Program-made: the position numbers and the translations under genes
In this document: positions 1 through 8,995 of the stretch, piece by piece
Position numbering within the stretch: position 1 is the first letter of the stretch
Layout of the letters: every line of letters starts with the position of its first letter
Assembly: GCA_019721075.1 (NCBI GenBank)
Contig: JAHEAD010000002.1
Span: 90,949 to 154,948 of the forward strand
Source: Candidatus Sysuiplasma jiujiangense
Lineage (GTDB): Archaea > Thermoplasmatota > Thermoplasmata > Sysuiplasmatales > Sysuiplasmataceae
Direction of reading: 5' to 3'
Length of the DNA stretch: 64,000 nucleotides
The notes under the pieces: generated by a model
The model's input: the letters and a program-made list of their open reading frames with translations, nothing else
Told to the model about the DNA's origin: nothing
Database searches by the model: none

Positions 1-1939
1 TGTCTATGTGCCCGGAATCAGTGCCGGTGATCTCTACGGCTACAGGGTTGAAGGACCCTTCAGGCCCGAAGCCGGGCTTCGATTCAACAGGAACAAGCTG
101 CTGATAGACCCGTACGCGAAGGCGCTTACCGGCGTCATAAACTGGAATAACGACATATTCGGATACCAGATGGGCGCGAAGGAAGAAGATCTTACCTTCA
201 ACGCCAGCGATGACGCGTCATTCATCCCGAAATGCATTGTCTGCCGCGATGATTTTGACTGGAAGGGTACGGAGAAACCGTCTCTGCCGTGGAACCGTAC
301 AGTGATATACGAAACGCACACAAAGGGCCTGACGTTCCGGAGAACGGATCTTGACAGAAGCCTGAGAGGAACATACAGAGGCATTTCTTCCCCCCAGATG
401 ATAGCTTATTTCAGAGACCTCGGCATTTCGGCGATTGAACTGATGCCGGTGCACCACAAGGTTGATTCAAAGCATCTTGTGGACAGTGGACTGGTGAACT
501 ACTGGGGGTACAGCACCATCGGATTCTTTGCGCCTGACATCAGGTACGCTTCCGGAACTGAAGCAGCAGCCCAGATAACAGAGTTCAAGGAAATGGTGAG
601 GACCCTGCATGAAAACAACATCGAGGTGATACTCGATGTCGTCTACAATCACACCGCCGAGGGCAACCATCTGGGACCGACGCTCAGCTTCAGAGGCATA
701 GACAATCCCACTTACTACAGGCTGAATCCGGACAATCCGAGATACTACATAGACTTCACAGGCACGGGAAACAGCCTGAATGCCAGCCACCCGCAGGTTC
801 TGCAGCTCATTATGGACAGCCTGAGGTACTGGGTGACAGAAATGCAGGTCGACGGTTTCAGATTCGATCTCGCGTCTACGCTTGCCCGGGAGTTTTACGA
901 AGTCGACAGGCTGTCTTCGTTCTTTGATGTCATCCACCAGGATCCTGTTGTCTCGCAGGTGAAACTGATAGCCGAACCGTGGGATGTCGGTCCCGGAGGA
1001 TACCAGGTAGGAAACTTCCCCATACTGTGGGCCGAATGGAACGGCAAATACAGGGATGCAGTCAGGCACTACTGGAAACATGACCGAAACAACCTCGGGG
1101 AGTTTGCAACAAGGCTATCCGGATCTCCGGATCTTTACAAGGACAACGGCAGGACGCCTCATGCAAGCATCAACTACATCACCTCGCACGACGGCTTCAC
1201 ACTGAATGATCTCGTAAGCTATTCCGTCAAGCACAACGAAGCCAATCAGGAGGGAAACAGAGACGGCATGGACGACAACATAAGCGAGAATTTCGGGGTC
1301 GAAGGCTCATCTGACGACCCGGTCATAAACGAACAGCGGCAGAGGCGGATAAGGAGCTTCCTGATCACGCTTTTCACTTCTCAGGGAGCGCCGATGCTGC
1401 TCGGGGGGGACGAAATAGGAAGGACACAGAGGGGAAACAACAACGCCTACTGCCAGGATAACGAAATAAGCTGGTATGACTGGAATCTGGACAGGGAGAA
1501 GGCCGCACTGCTTGAATTTACTAAAAGGATGATTAAAATCAGGCTTCATTACCATGTGCTCAGGAGGAGAAATTTCCTGCGTGGGGAACTCATGCCGGGC
1601 ACAAACATCAAGGATGTGACATGGATAAGACCTGACGGAACGGAGATGAGAACGGAGGACTGGAATTCGGGAAGGGCGGCAATCGGTGTACTGCTATCCG
1701 GAAAAGGGATTGAGGACATAGGCTACGAAGGCGAGGAAGTGTCGGAGGATGATCTTTTCATACTCTTCAATCCAGAAAGGAAGCCGGTTGAATTCAATGT
1801 TCCCGCCGACTGGTTTTCACAGGAGATACTCATCGACAGCGAAAAGAACAACGCCGGGAGGTATCCCATCCCCATGGACTGGAAGAAGATCACCATCAGG
1901 GAAGGGGGAGCAGCCGTACTGCGCGGAAGGAGAAGCTAG
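1..1939 (+). CDS. treX: Glycogen debranching enzyme TreX/GlgX (5' partial)
   Basis: GH13 isoamylase-type enzyme that removes alpha-1,6 branches from glycogen or maltodextrin; in archaea it feeds TreY/TreZ. Counting from the GTG at position 8, the catalytic triad is visible: Asp287 in DGFRFD, Glu323 in LIAEPWD and Asp395 in SHDG. The reading frame is open to the window edge, and the residues before position 8 (Val-Tyr) fit the family pattern HVYVPG..GDLYGYRV. The real start therefore lies outside the window and roughly the first 60-70 residues are missing. The stop codon sits in the CTAG at 1936-1939, which also supplies the stop of the convergent treZ. Identification is firm; the exact branch specificity is not readable. 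Confidence 0.95.
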   Translation, partial: VYVPGISAGDLYGYRVEGPFRPEAGLRFNRNKLLIDPYAKALTGVINWNNDIFGYQMGAKEEDLTFNASDDASFIPKCIVCRDDFDWKGTEKPSLPWNRTVIYETHTKGLTFRRTDLDRSLRGTYRGISSPQMIAYFRDLGISAIELMPVHHKVDSKHLVDSGLVNYWGYSTIGFFAPDIRYASGTEAAAQITEFKEMVRTLHENNIEVILDVVYNHTAEGNHLGPTLSFRGIDNPTYYRLNPDNPRYYIDFTGTGNSLNASHPQVLQLIMDSLRYWVTEMQVDGFRFDLASTLAREFYEVDRLSSFFDVIHQDPVVSQVKLIAEPWDVGPGGYQVGNFPILWAEWNGKYRDAVRHYWKHDRNNLGEFATRLSGSPDLYKDNGRTPHASINYITSHDGFTLNDLVSYSVKHNEANQEGNRDGMDDNISENFGVEGSSDDPVINEQRQRRIRSFLITLFTSQGAPMLLGGDEIGRTQRGNNNAYCQDNEISWYDWNLDREKAALLEFTKRMIKIRLHYHVLRRRNFLRGELMPGTNIKDVTWIRPDGTEMRTEDWNSGRAAIGVLLSGKGIEDIGYEGEEVSEDDLFILFNPERKPVEFNVPADWFSQEILIDSEKNNAGRYPIPMDWKKITIREGGAAVLRGRRS

Positions 1940-3705
1940 AGAAGAAGCGCTGCAAGTGAGAACGGCTTCAGGGAAAACATATCATAGTTTTCTTCCGCAT
2001 TCAGGCCGCCGAATGCGTTACGGCCGGAATCCAGAAGCATCCTTCTGAACCCTCCATGAACCTTAGTTTCCCTGCTGCCCGTATTGACCAGCACTTTCAG
2101 ACCGCTTGAATAGGTTATTTCGAGCATGCCCTCGTCAGAAAGGGAGGATTTGACATTCTCTGTGTGCCCGATGATGAACTTCCTGCGTATATCTATGAGC
2201 GCCCTGTAATGCTGCATTATTCGAAGATTTGCATCCCCGCCAGTATTCCATTTTAGCTTTGATGCCTCAAACGTGGATAAGGCATTCGGATCAGGCGTCT
2301 GCTCCCAGCCAAACCTGCTGAATTCCATTCTTCTGCCCTCCCTGATCGCAGCTGCAAAGGCAGCGTCATCTGTATCGACGAAAAACAGGAACGGCGCCGT
2401 CTCACCGTATTCCTCCCCCATGAACAGCATCGGCGTGAACGGGGAGAGCAGCACAAGTCCTGCCGCTGTCTTCAGCCTCTCTTCATCCACAAGCGACGAA
2501 AGACGTTCGCCAAACGCCCTGTTTCCTACCTGATCATGGTTCTGAGAAAAGACTATCAGCCTGGAAAATGAACGATTCCCCCATTCAGATCCCCTAAGCC
2601 TGTGCAGATAACGGGAATACTGGCCCGTATAGACATAACCATTGCGAAGTGCTCTTAAGACCATATGCGCGCCCGTGTAGTCCCCGTAATAGCCCAGGTG
2701 CTCACCGGTCAGCATGGTGTGTATGGAGTGGTGATAATCGTCGTTCCACTGCGCCGTCAGTCCGTAACCGCAGTGTTTTATATCGTTTACGACGCGCGGA
2801 TCATTCAGGTCGCTTTCGGCGATCAGCAGCAGGCGTCTGCCTGTCGCAATTGAAATCTTCTCCACTTTCTCAGACAATTCCGCAAGTATGTGTTTCGGCG
2901 AGTTGTCGATTATACCATGAATTGCATCGAGACGCAGACCGTCAAAACAATAATGTGTAAGCCAGTAGGATGCGTTTTCAAGCATGAAATTTCTGACAGG
3001 ATCCGAGTACGGACCGTCGTAATTTATGGCCCTGCCCCAGGGTGTGGTGTACCTTTCACTGTAGAACGGCCCGAACTTTGAAAAGTAGTTTCCGACAGGA
3101 CCCAGATGGTTGTACACGACATCCAGTATTACAGATATGCCGGATTTGTGCATCTCAGACACCAGATGCACAAGATCCTCCGGCCTCCCGTAGCTGTTCT
3201 GGGGGGCGTAGAGATAGACACCGTCGTATCCCCAGTTTCTACTGCCGTAGAACTGGGCGACCGGCATAAGTTCGACTGCGTTGATACCCATGTCCACAAG
3301 ATGAGGTATCTTCTCTTCGGCAGATCTGAATGTGCCTTCACCGGTGAATGTGCCGACATGTATTTCCTCAATAACCATTTCCCCCAGATCCAAACCTGGC
3401 GATCTGAATTCCGCCTTCAGTGAACCGGTGTCAACCACCTGGGAGAAACCAAGGACACCGTCTGGCTGGTATCTCGAAGATGGATCAGGAAACGGACCAT
3501 CCCCATCCAGCACATATGCGTATCTCGCTCCGAAGTGCTTCCCCTCCAGCGCGTACTCCCAGAAACCGTCGTCCAGTGCGTGCATTTCGAATTTTTTTCC
3601 GTCGCCCAGAATCAGGAACACACTGCTTCTGAACGGAGCCCACGTTCTGAAGACAGTTCTTTCCGCAGTAGCTTGCGGTCCCATTGAAAAATTGTATTCA
3701 GTCAT
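1936..3705 (-). CDS. treZ: Maltooligosyltrehalose trehalohydrolase TreZ
   Basis: GH13 enzyme that cleaves trehalose from maltooligosyl-trehalose, the second step of the TreY/TreZ pathway in the cytoplasm. Visible are an N-terminal beta domain with PDPSSRYQPDG, the nucleophile Asp in DGLRLDAIHG (about residue 260), the acid Glu in LLIAESD (about 297) and NHDQVGNR. I choose the ATG at 3705 (MTEYNF), 589 residues. It follows GGAGGGT by about 8 bases and overlaps the treY stop by 8 bases. A GTG eight codons upstream (3729) is the alternative. The overlap implies cotranscription and translational coupling with treY. Confidence 0.95.
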   Translation of the reverse strand: MTEYNFSMGPQATAERTVFRTWAPFRSSVFLILGDGKKFEMHALDDGFWEYALEGKHFGARYAYVLDGDGPFPDPSSRYQPDGVLGFSQVVDTGSLKAEFRSPGLDLGEMVIEEIHVGTFTGEGTFRSAEEKIPHLVDMGINAVELMPVAQFYGSRNWGYDGVYLYAPQNSYGRPEDLVHLVSEMHKSGISVILDVVYNHLGPVGNYFSKFGPFYSERYTTPWGRAINYDGPYSDPVRNFMLENASYWLTHYCFDGLRLDAIHGIIDNSPKHILAELSEKVEKISIATGRRLLLIAESDLNDPRVVNDIKHCGYGLTAQWNDDYHHSIHTMLTGEHLGYYGDYTGAHMVLRALRNGYVYTGQYSRYLHRLRGSEWGNRSFSRLIVFSQNHDQVGNRAFGERLSSLVDEERLKTAAGLVLLSPFTPMLFMGEEYGETAPFLFFVDTDDAAFAAAIREGRRMEFSRFGWEQTPDPNALSTFEASKLKWNTGGDANLRIMQHYRALIDIRRKFIIGHTENVKSSLSDEGMLEITYSSGLKVLVNTGSRETKVHGGFRRMLLDSGRNAFGGLNAEENYDMFSLKPFSLAALLL

Positions 3706-6514
3706 TGACCAGACCCTCCACTTCTTCACTGGCTAACACTGCAACGGGGAAACTGCGGAACATGTCTGCAATATCCACGGTGTCTTCGGTTCCCCGGTTT
3801 ATCGTGATCTCCGTTCCGTCTCCAAATATGCTGATTACAGATGAAGGATGGTTTTCAGGAAGAATTAGGCTGCATTTCTTCATGTGGCCCGGCAGAAACC
3901 TGGGCGCTCCCGTGAATTCCAAATCATATGAAAAGAGAGGCAAACATACGGCGATCCATTTTTTCCCGGTTCGCCTGCAGAACGAAATGAAACTGTCGTT
4001 ATTACGTGTGAGCTTCACCGGCATGTATTCGCCCTCGACGAACAAGTCCTGATTGTTCTTCCTCAGAGAGAGCAGACGGGCAGTAGTGTAAAATTTGATA
4101 AAACCGCTCGTAAAATCGGAGCGTGAACACGATGGCTGTTTTCCCGAGTCGACGAGCTTTCTGTAGCGTGACATGTGCCTGCGGAGGGTTCTGAAATCAG
4201 CGGGCCTCCTGTTGTCGGGATCGACGAAACTGAAATTCCAAGATTCACTTCCGCGGTAGATGTCCGGTATACCCGGACAGGTTAGCTTTAGAACAGCGAG
4301 GGACAGCGATTTGAGATAACCCCTGAAAGCTATCCTTTCATGAAAGCCGGAGACTCCGTTGCTGCGATCTGCATCAAACTCCTTCAGAGCACGACGGGCA
4401 AATTCAATGCACGCCTTCTCATAAGCGGGACATGGCGAATCCCATGAAGTATTGACCGATGCTTCCCTCATTGCCTTCACAAGATAGGCTGAAAGTCTCC
4501 TGCTGTACTGCCTGCGTTCATTTTTCGTGAACGGAAAGGAGCCTGCTATTGCCTGATATATCCGGTACTCGTCATTTCTATCCGGTGCGATCGCTCCGTT
4601 CGCCTTCCTTCTGAACTTTCTATTCCGGGCAGACCATTTTATTACATTCCTTATCCAGAGGTCCGGCAGTTCGGAGAGCACGCTGATCCTCATCCTGAGG
4701 TCCTCTCCGATTTTTGTATCGTGCGTGGAGGTTGCGTTTATCGAATAAGGGGATTCGCGAAAGCGCCTGAGCACCTTTTCATGAAATGCGCTTACGGTCA
4801 TTGCATCTCCATCAGGCGAGTGACCAATGGCATTGACGGAAAGAAGAGCAATCTCCCTGTAAAAAAGAGTGTCCTCGATGCCCTTTGCATAAACTGCCGG
4901 CATAAATTGCTGGAGACGGCTTACGGCCGAGAGGCAGCCACTGTCCAGGGGGGACTTCTGCAGCACCCGTTCAATGCAGCTAAGTGCAGGCAAGAGACAG
5001 GGGCGGTGCCTGGCGGCAGCCCTGATTGCCACGTTCATGCGTGACTTCCCGTTTTCATTAACATCCTCGGCGGAAGAAAGAGCAACGTACGTCCGGTATA
5101 CCGGTATTCTGGCAAGCATTTCCACAACAGCCTCCCCCATTTCCGTGCCTGTAGGGTAATCAGAAATACCTGCAGCCCTGGCCTGAGACAGCATTCTGGC
5201 TGAAATTACTTCTATATCACCCTGAAAATACCTCGCCATTATTTCCTTCTTCAGCGACACAGTCTCCTCGTCTCCGCCCGGCCGCGATTTAGTCAGATAA
5301 CGGTAGAATTTGCGAATCCTGCGAACACCGTCGCTTTTGTGCAAAAGCAGGTTTGACCAGTTCAGGAAATCATATCCGGTAGTTCCCTCTGCGTTCCAGT
5401 CATGCGGCAGCACTTCATTGCCTGAAAGGATCTTTTCCACCACGATGTACCTGTTACCGGTAGCCTTCCTGAGTCTTCCGAGGTATTCGGCAGGTTCGGA
5501 TATTCCGTCGATATGGTCCACCCTTGTGCCGGCGAACAATCCGTCCCTGCACAGTTCGGCCAGCCGGCTGTTTACGGTGGCGAAATTCTCCTCATCCTCT
5601 ATGCGGCAGCATATCAGGTCGTTGACAGCAAAGAAACGTCTGTAATTGATTTCGCTTCTCGAACTTTGCCAGTGACGTGGCACAAAATTCTGCAGCTGCA
5701 TCAGACGTCTTATGGCATTAACGTCTGAATTTATTTTCTTGACGGCATTTTCAAAAGCAGCGTATTCCATGCCTCCCGGAATCAGACTCGAAATTAAGCT
5801 GACAGACACGCCAGTTTCTGAAGAAAGCTCATCCAGAGGAATACTGCAGAGAGCAGGGATGTTGTAGCCTTTCATTGCTCCTGTAACTATTGAATATGTC
5901 AGAGAGGAGGCGGGCAGTTTGAATCCTCCGATATCAACGAGCATGGGATAGGATGCACACAACTTCACCTGCCTGTGCCTGATCAAATCGTCCACTGAGC
6001 GGTTGAAAAAAGGAGCGATGAGCTTGTCGCGAATGACAGCATTCGGATGATTCCACTCAATGTCAAAGAAATTCCGATACACGGACTTTCTGCCATGGAT
6101 CAGGACATCGGTAAGAATCTCGTTTGCAGGATCGAAAGCCATATGGTTCGGAACGATGTCCTGAACCCAGACTATCCCATTGTCTTGCAGCGCATCAATG
6201 AGTCTGCGCAATGAACGTTCTCCGCCTAGCTCTTCTCTTACCCTGCTGTGATTGGTTACATCATAGCCATGACTGCTCAATCTCCTTGACTCAAAAATCG
6301 GTGAAGCGTAAATTGCGGAGATTCCCAATCCTGAGAAATAATCCACAAGAATCGCGGCATCTGCGAATCCGAATTCCGGGGTGAACTGCAGCCTGTACAT
6401 GGAGTTGAACGGTGGCTTTACATTCCTGTGCGTGCTATCGACTCGTGCTTTGGCGTAAGCATGTCCGGCACACACTGCGTGAAAAGTTATCACCGCAGTT
6501 TCAAATGAGCTCAT
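3698..6514 (-). CDS. treY: Maltooligosyltrehalose synthase TreY
   Basis: GH13 intramolecular transglucosylase that turns the reducing-end alpha-1,4 bond of maltodextrins into the alpha,alpha-1,1 bond of trehalose. Family hallmarks are MYRLQFTPEFGF, YASPIFESRRLSSHGYDV, VQDIVPNHMAF, TRVDHIDG, VVEKILSGNE and TSTHDTKIGED. First gene of a treY-treZ operon. The longest frame (938 residues) carries about 38 residues before the family's usual beginning at MYRLQF, encoded near 6400. A TATA-like TTTTTATTAG at about 6525-6534 also lies too close to the ATG at 6514 for normal initiation, so the true start is probably 20-100 bases further in. Function is firm, start uncertain. Confidence 0.94.
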   Translation of the reverse strand: MSSFETAVITFHAVCAGHAYAKARVDSTHRNVKPPFNSMYRLQFTPEFGFADAAILVDYFSGLGISAIYASPIFESRRLSSHGYDVTNHSRVREELGGERSLRRLIDALQDNGIVWVQDIVPNHMAFDPANEILTDVLIHGRKSVYRNFFDIEWNHPNAVIRDKLIAPFFNRSVDDLIRHRQVKLCASYPMLVDIGGFKLPASSLTYSIVTGAMKGYNIPALCSIPLDELSSETGVSVSLISSLIPGGMEYAAFENAVKKINSDVNAIRRLMQLQNFVPRHWQSSRSEINYRRFFAVNDLICCRIEDEENFATVNSRLAELCRDGLFAGTRVDHIDGISEPAEYLGRLRKATGNRYIVVEKILSGNEVLPHDWNAEGTTGYDFLNWSNLLLHKSDGVRRIRKFYRYLTKSRPGGDEETVSLKKEIMARYFQGDIEVISARMLSQARAAGISDYPTGTEMGEAVVEMLARIPVYRTYVALSSAEDVNENGKSRMNVAIRAAARHRPCLLPALSCIERVLQKSPLDSGCLSAVSRLQQFMPAVYAKGIEDTLFYREIALLSVNAIGHSPDGDAMTVSAFHEKVLRRFRESPYSINATSTHDTKIGEDLRMRISVLSELPDLWIRNVIKWSARNRKFRRKANGAIAPDRNDEYRIYQAIAGSFPFTKNERRQYSRRLSAYLVKAMREASVNTSWDSPCPAYEKACIEFARRALKEFDADRSNGVSGFHERIAFRGYLKSLSLAVLKLTCPGIPDIYRGSESWNFSFVDPDNRRPADFRTLRRHMSRYRKLVDSGKQPSCSRSDFTSGFIKFYTTARLLSLRKNNQDLFVEGEYMPVKLTRNNDSFISFCRRTGKKWIAVCLPLFSYDLEFTGAPRFLPGHMKKCSLILPENHPSSVISIFGDGTEITINRGTEDTVDIADMFRSFPVAVLASEEVEGLVND

Positions 6515-6687
6515 CTAATAAAAATCTGATTGATGTTTTTACAAATGCCCTTCCATGACTTATTCATCATCCTGCAACACTGCCACAGACCGAAACAGGC
6601 AGACATCAAATGCGCTTAAACTCGCGCTTAAACTCGGGCCGGAAACGTCTGCATATGCCAATAGCGACAGCCATCGTGAGCATAAAG

Positions 6688-6796
6688 TCCCGACTCCCGG
6701 ATTTGAACCGGGGACCTGCTGATATCAGCGGCTAAAATCGGACTTGCCGACAACACAACTACAGTCAGCCGCTCTTCCAGTCTAAGCTAAGTCGGG
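6688..6796 (-). tRNA. tRNA-Tyr (GTA) with 35-nt intron
   Basis: The minus strand folds as a full cloverleaf: acceptor CCCGACT/AGTCGGG with discriminator A, D-stem GCTT/GAGC, anticodon stem GCTGA/TCAGC, loop C-T-GTA-G, variable AGGTC, T-arm CCCGG-TTCAAAT-CCGGG. The C1-G72 pair is the archaeal tRNA-Tyr identity pair. Exon 1 is 6796-6759, the intron 6758-6724 lies between positions 37 and 38 (the canonical archaeal site cut by the splicing endonuclease), and exon 2 is 6723-6688. CCA is not encoded. Confidence 0.93.
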
Positions 6797-7480
6797 TCAG
6801 AAGGAATTGCAATTAATATTAATTATTTATTGTGTAACAAAGCGGCTTTTCAGTTGAAATGTAGCGAAAGAACTCTCTGCACACCTTGGGAACGCGGAAT
6901 TTCTGCCAGACTCATTTGGGAGACAGCGGGACGGCAAAATATGCCTGAACAATTTGCTGAAATCACTCATGCCGGCAAAATTCAGCCACACACTCCATAA
7001 CACCGGAATGCAGTGATATCTGATGGTTTCCGTTTCATATCGACGTGACCGCTGTCTGCGTTCAAGACAGAGAGGCAATATCGGTCCGAGGAAGGAACAC
7101 GGGTAACCGCGGAGATTGCGTGTCAGTGGATTGTGGAACGCCGGCTGTCTCCCGACAGGTTACTCCTGCCAATACATGCTGCTGCTCTCAAAAGATTTCA
7201 GCATGGTGTAGAGGCGTATCACGCTTCTGCTGCTTTGCTGAAACAGCAGCATCTGTCTGGTGCCATAAGAAGCGGAGTGGACATCGCGGTGGGGAGAAAC
7301 ATTTAACCGCTGGAAACTTAGGAGGTGAAGCATGCAGTGGCCGCACGATGAAAGAGGCATTCCCCGGAAAGACTCATTTCACATCAACCCGGGCAAATTC
7401 ATCGCACTGAGCGTATTCCACAAATGAGAGTTTTTTCACAAAGCCTTTTGCAAGTGAAATATTAAATATGCCTTTCGTAT
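6797..7480. other. Intergenic region, mostly without recognisable genes
   Basis: This 684-base stretch separates tRNA-Tyr from the ribbon-helix-helix gene. Longer open frames on both strands (for example 6827-7078 minus and 7045-7410 plus) have unremarkable, Cys- or Ser-rich translations with no family signature and look like chance frames. The only item with translation signals is the 31-codon frame at 7332-7427, listed separately. An AT-rich element, AATATTAAATATG, at about 7458-7470 is probably the TATA region of the downstream regulator. Confidence 0.5.
7332..7427 (+). CDS. Possible 31-residue small protein
   Basis: Short frame beginning MQWPHDERGIPRKD and ending ALSVFHK. It is preceded by an unusually complete Shine-Dalgarno sequence, AGGAGGTGA, three bases before the ATG. 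A TATA-like ATTTAACC lies at 7301-7308, about 25-30 bases upstream. There is no family resemblance, no membrane segment and no signal peptide. The ribosome binding site is better than that of most genes here, which is the only positive argument. It could be chance. Confidence 0.3.
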   Translation: MQWPHDERGIPRKDSFHINPGKFIALSVFHK

Positions 7481-7762
7481 TTGTCTGACATAAGAGGTCT
7501 AATAGACCTGCGAGTGATTGTAGTGGACGAACAGGATCTTGAGAAAGTAACAATAAGGTTGCCGCCCCGCTATCTTCAGGCGCTTGACTTCCTGGTCAAG
7601 GTAGACGACTTTCCGTCCCGTTCTGAAGCCATCAGGAGTGCGGTCAGAGACCTGATATATCAGCGTGTAGAGACTGTAATGGATAAGCTGAAGAAACTAT
7701 CCGAAGCTGACAGGACACTTGCTGAACTTGAGGAGTTTGAAAGAAAATTTCTCAACAAGTGA
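7481..7762 (+). CDS. Ribbon-helix-helix (CopG/NikR-N type) DNA-binding protein
   Basis: Small regulator with the ribbon-helix-helix pattern: beta strand KVTIRLPPRYL, then helix-turn-helix LDFLVKVDDFPSRSEAIRSAVRDLI, followed by a charged helix to the C-terminus. RHH proteins act as dimers on inverted repeats. The longest frame starts with TTG at 7481, but the TATA-like element near 7458-7470 would place the transcript start near 7490. The GTG at 7514 (MIVVDEQDLEK) is then an attractive alternative, leaving a palindrome (7495-7509) in the leader. There is no C-terminal metal-sensing domain, so it is not a full NikR. Target genes are unknown; autoregulation is inferred. Confidence 0.8.
   Translation: MSDIRGLIDLRVIVVDEQDLEKVTIRLPPRYLQALDFLVKVDDFPSRSEAIRSAVRDLIYQRVETVMDKLKKLSEADRTLAELEEFERKFLNK
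7495..7509. promoter_or_regulatory. Inverted repeat AGGTCT-AAT-AGACCT, candidate RHH operator
   Basis: Perfect 6-bp arms with a 3-base centre, immediately at the 5' end of the ribbon-helix-helix gene. RHH repressors usually bind such repeats next to their own promoter. The position near the predicted transcription start fits autoregulation. The same sequence could also form a short RNA hairpin. Confidence 0.4.
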
Positions 7763-7843
7763 GAAAGGGAACCCAAAGGAGGGAAGTTTGAGCCCTGATG
7801 GATGGGATGCGCTCTGAGGGACTCAGATTACAGTTCAGAACCC

Positions 7844-7859
7844 TCTTTATTTTTTTATT
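7844..7859 (+). terminator. T-rich archaeal-type terminator
   Basis: A run of mostly T (CTTTATTTTTTTATTC) about 85 bases after the stop of the ribbon-helix-helix gene and before the convergent PAC2 gene. Archaeal RNA polymerase terminates at such runs without needing a hairpin. Confidence 0.5.
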
Positions 7860-7890
7860 CGCCCTCGATGCTTCGATGGTTCTCTGATGC

Positions 7891-8664
7891 TCAGCCGATG
7901 TAGCCCAGATCTTCCTTCCGCTCTGTTCCCGGTTCCTGGCCCTGCTGCGTTTCGAAATCCCTGATTCTCGCAGTGAGCTGGTCTATCTGCTGAGCCTTGT
8001 GTCTCAATGCCTCGTAGTCTATCTTTACGCCGACGACCTTCACCAGTATATTCAGAACTGCTTCGGCAGCCCTGGGATCCGCAAGATAACCGGAAGTCTC
8101 ACCCATAAGGCAGACACTCCTCATCCCGTAATTAATTCCAAGGCCAAGAAGAAGTCCGCTCGCTCCGACTATGCCGCTTCCGGGCTCCCCCTTGGAGAAA
8201 ACGACGCCAAGATTCCTCATTTCCTCCACGAGGTCGAGATCTGTAGCTGCCCCGAGGACCCTGGGTTTCTCTATCATCTTTCCGACTCCATATCCGCCAA
8301 GCGTGAATACTTTCTGGACACCGAGTTCGCTTATAAATGCGAGAACCCTGTCGGAAAGCAGATACTGTCCTTCGGGAGAAATTCCCTGGTAATCGCCTAC
8401 AAGGAAAACAATGTCATTGGCACTGTCCGGCCTTGTCACATAGTAAAATTCGTTTGAAACCAGTTTAACCAGACCGTCGTCATGGACCAGTACCTGGGGG
8501 GGAAAATATTTCGAGAAGATTTCAGCAAATTTAACTGCCTTGAGCTGGTCAATCAGGTGCTCTGCCGCCAGCTTTCCAACGTTCCCGACGCCTGGAAGTC
8601 CTTCTATGAAAATCGGATTTTTCAATTTAGGCTTTTCAATGAGTTTTAAATGTATATCGTCCAA
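7891..8664 (-). CDS. PAC2 family protein (proteasome assembly chaperone-like)
   Basis: 257-residue PAC2-family protein. Diagnostic segments are IFIEGLPGVGNVGKLAAEHL near the N-terminus, VFLVGDYQG, VFTLGGYGVG, and GASGLLLGLG with CLMGETSGY. The C-terminal 35 residues are polar, with an ATARIRDFETQQG-like helical tail. Archaeal members are conserved next to translation genes; the eukaryotic relatives PAC1/PAC2 assist 20S proteasome assembly, but the archaeal role is not established. Last gene of the eL44-eS27-aIF2a-Nop10-PAC2 run, 3 bases after nop10. Confidence 0.9.
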   Translation of the reverse strand: MDDIHLKLIEKPKLKNPIFIEGLPGVGNVGKLAAEHLIDQLKAVKFAEIFSKYFPPQVLVHDDGLVKLVSNEFYYVTRPDSANDIVFLVGDYQGISPEGQYLLSDRVLAFISELGVQKVFTLGGYGVGKMIEKPRVLGAATDLDLVEEMRNLGVVFSKGEPGSGIVGASGLLLGLGINYGMRSVCLMGETSGYLADPRAAEAVLNILVKVVGVKIDYEALRHKAQQIDQLTARIRDFETQQGQEPGTERKEDLGYIG

Positions 8665-8667
8665 GAC

Positions 8668-8853
8668 TCATTCCTCCTTCTCAACCGTTTCTCTGCTTAC
8701 CTTCTCAATGAGCGCCCTTCTGTAGGCAGCGTACTTGTCCCCGGGGGAATATCTCATCGGGATAGTGGTCCTCGTAACGTTACCGTCCACAGGACATTTT
8801 TCTGACATTGTATATGCACCGCATTTCGGACACTTGAATATCAGGCTTCTCAA
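8668..8853 (-). CDS. nop10: H/ACA RNP protein Nop10
   Basis: 61-residue Nop10, a core subunit of the H/ACA RNA-guided pseudouridine synthase with Cbf5, Gar1 and L7Ae. The archaeal zinc-ribbon half is visible (CPKCGAYT near residue 8, with Cys20 in SEKCPVDG), then the basic segment SPGDKYAAYRRALIEK typical of the Cbf5-binding tail. Length matches the family. The reverse strand upstream carries an AT-rich ATTAAAATAG element near 8920-8933 that could drive nop10-PAC2 separately from aIF2a. Confidence 0.93.
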   Translation of the reverse strand: MRSLIFKCPKCGAYTMSEKCPVDGNVTRTTIPMRYSPGDKYAAYRRALIEKVSRETVEKEE

Positions 8854-8995
8854 ACCGATCAGCTCATTCTCCCATCGGGGCGTGCTTATTTCCGGGGCAT
8901 TTTCTATTAACCCGGGTATAACTATTTTAATCTAGCTGTAGTCAAAGCGGTCCAGCATTTTTCCCGCTGCCGGATGATCCTGCAAGCTGAGGGAT

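Noticed and set aside
7045-7410. 122-codon frame, Cys-rich, on the plus strand
   Set aside because: Irregular composition with scattered cysteines, no start signals, and overlaps a better small frame. It looks like a chance opening.
7763-7843. Possible C/D box small RNA (TGATGG near 7797 and CTGA boxes)
   Set aside because: The C box does not match RTGATGA, box spacing is irregular and no guide can be assigned. A T-rich terminator explains the region better.
8541-8725. Plus-strand frame opposite PAC2 and nop10
   Set aside because: Shadow of strongly supported minus-strand genes.
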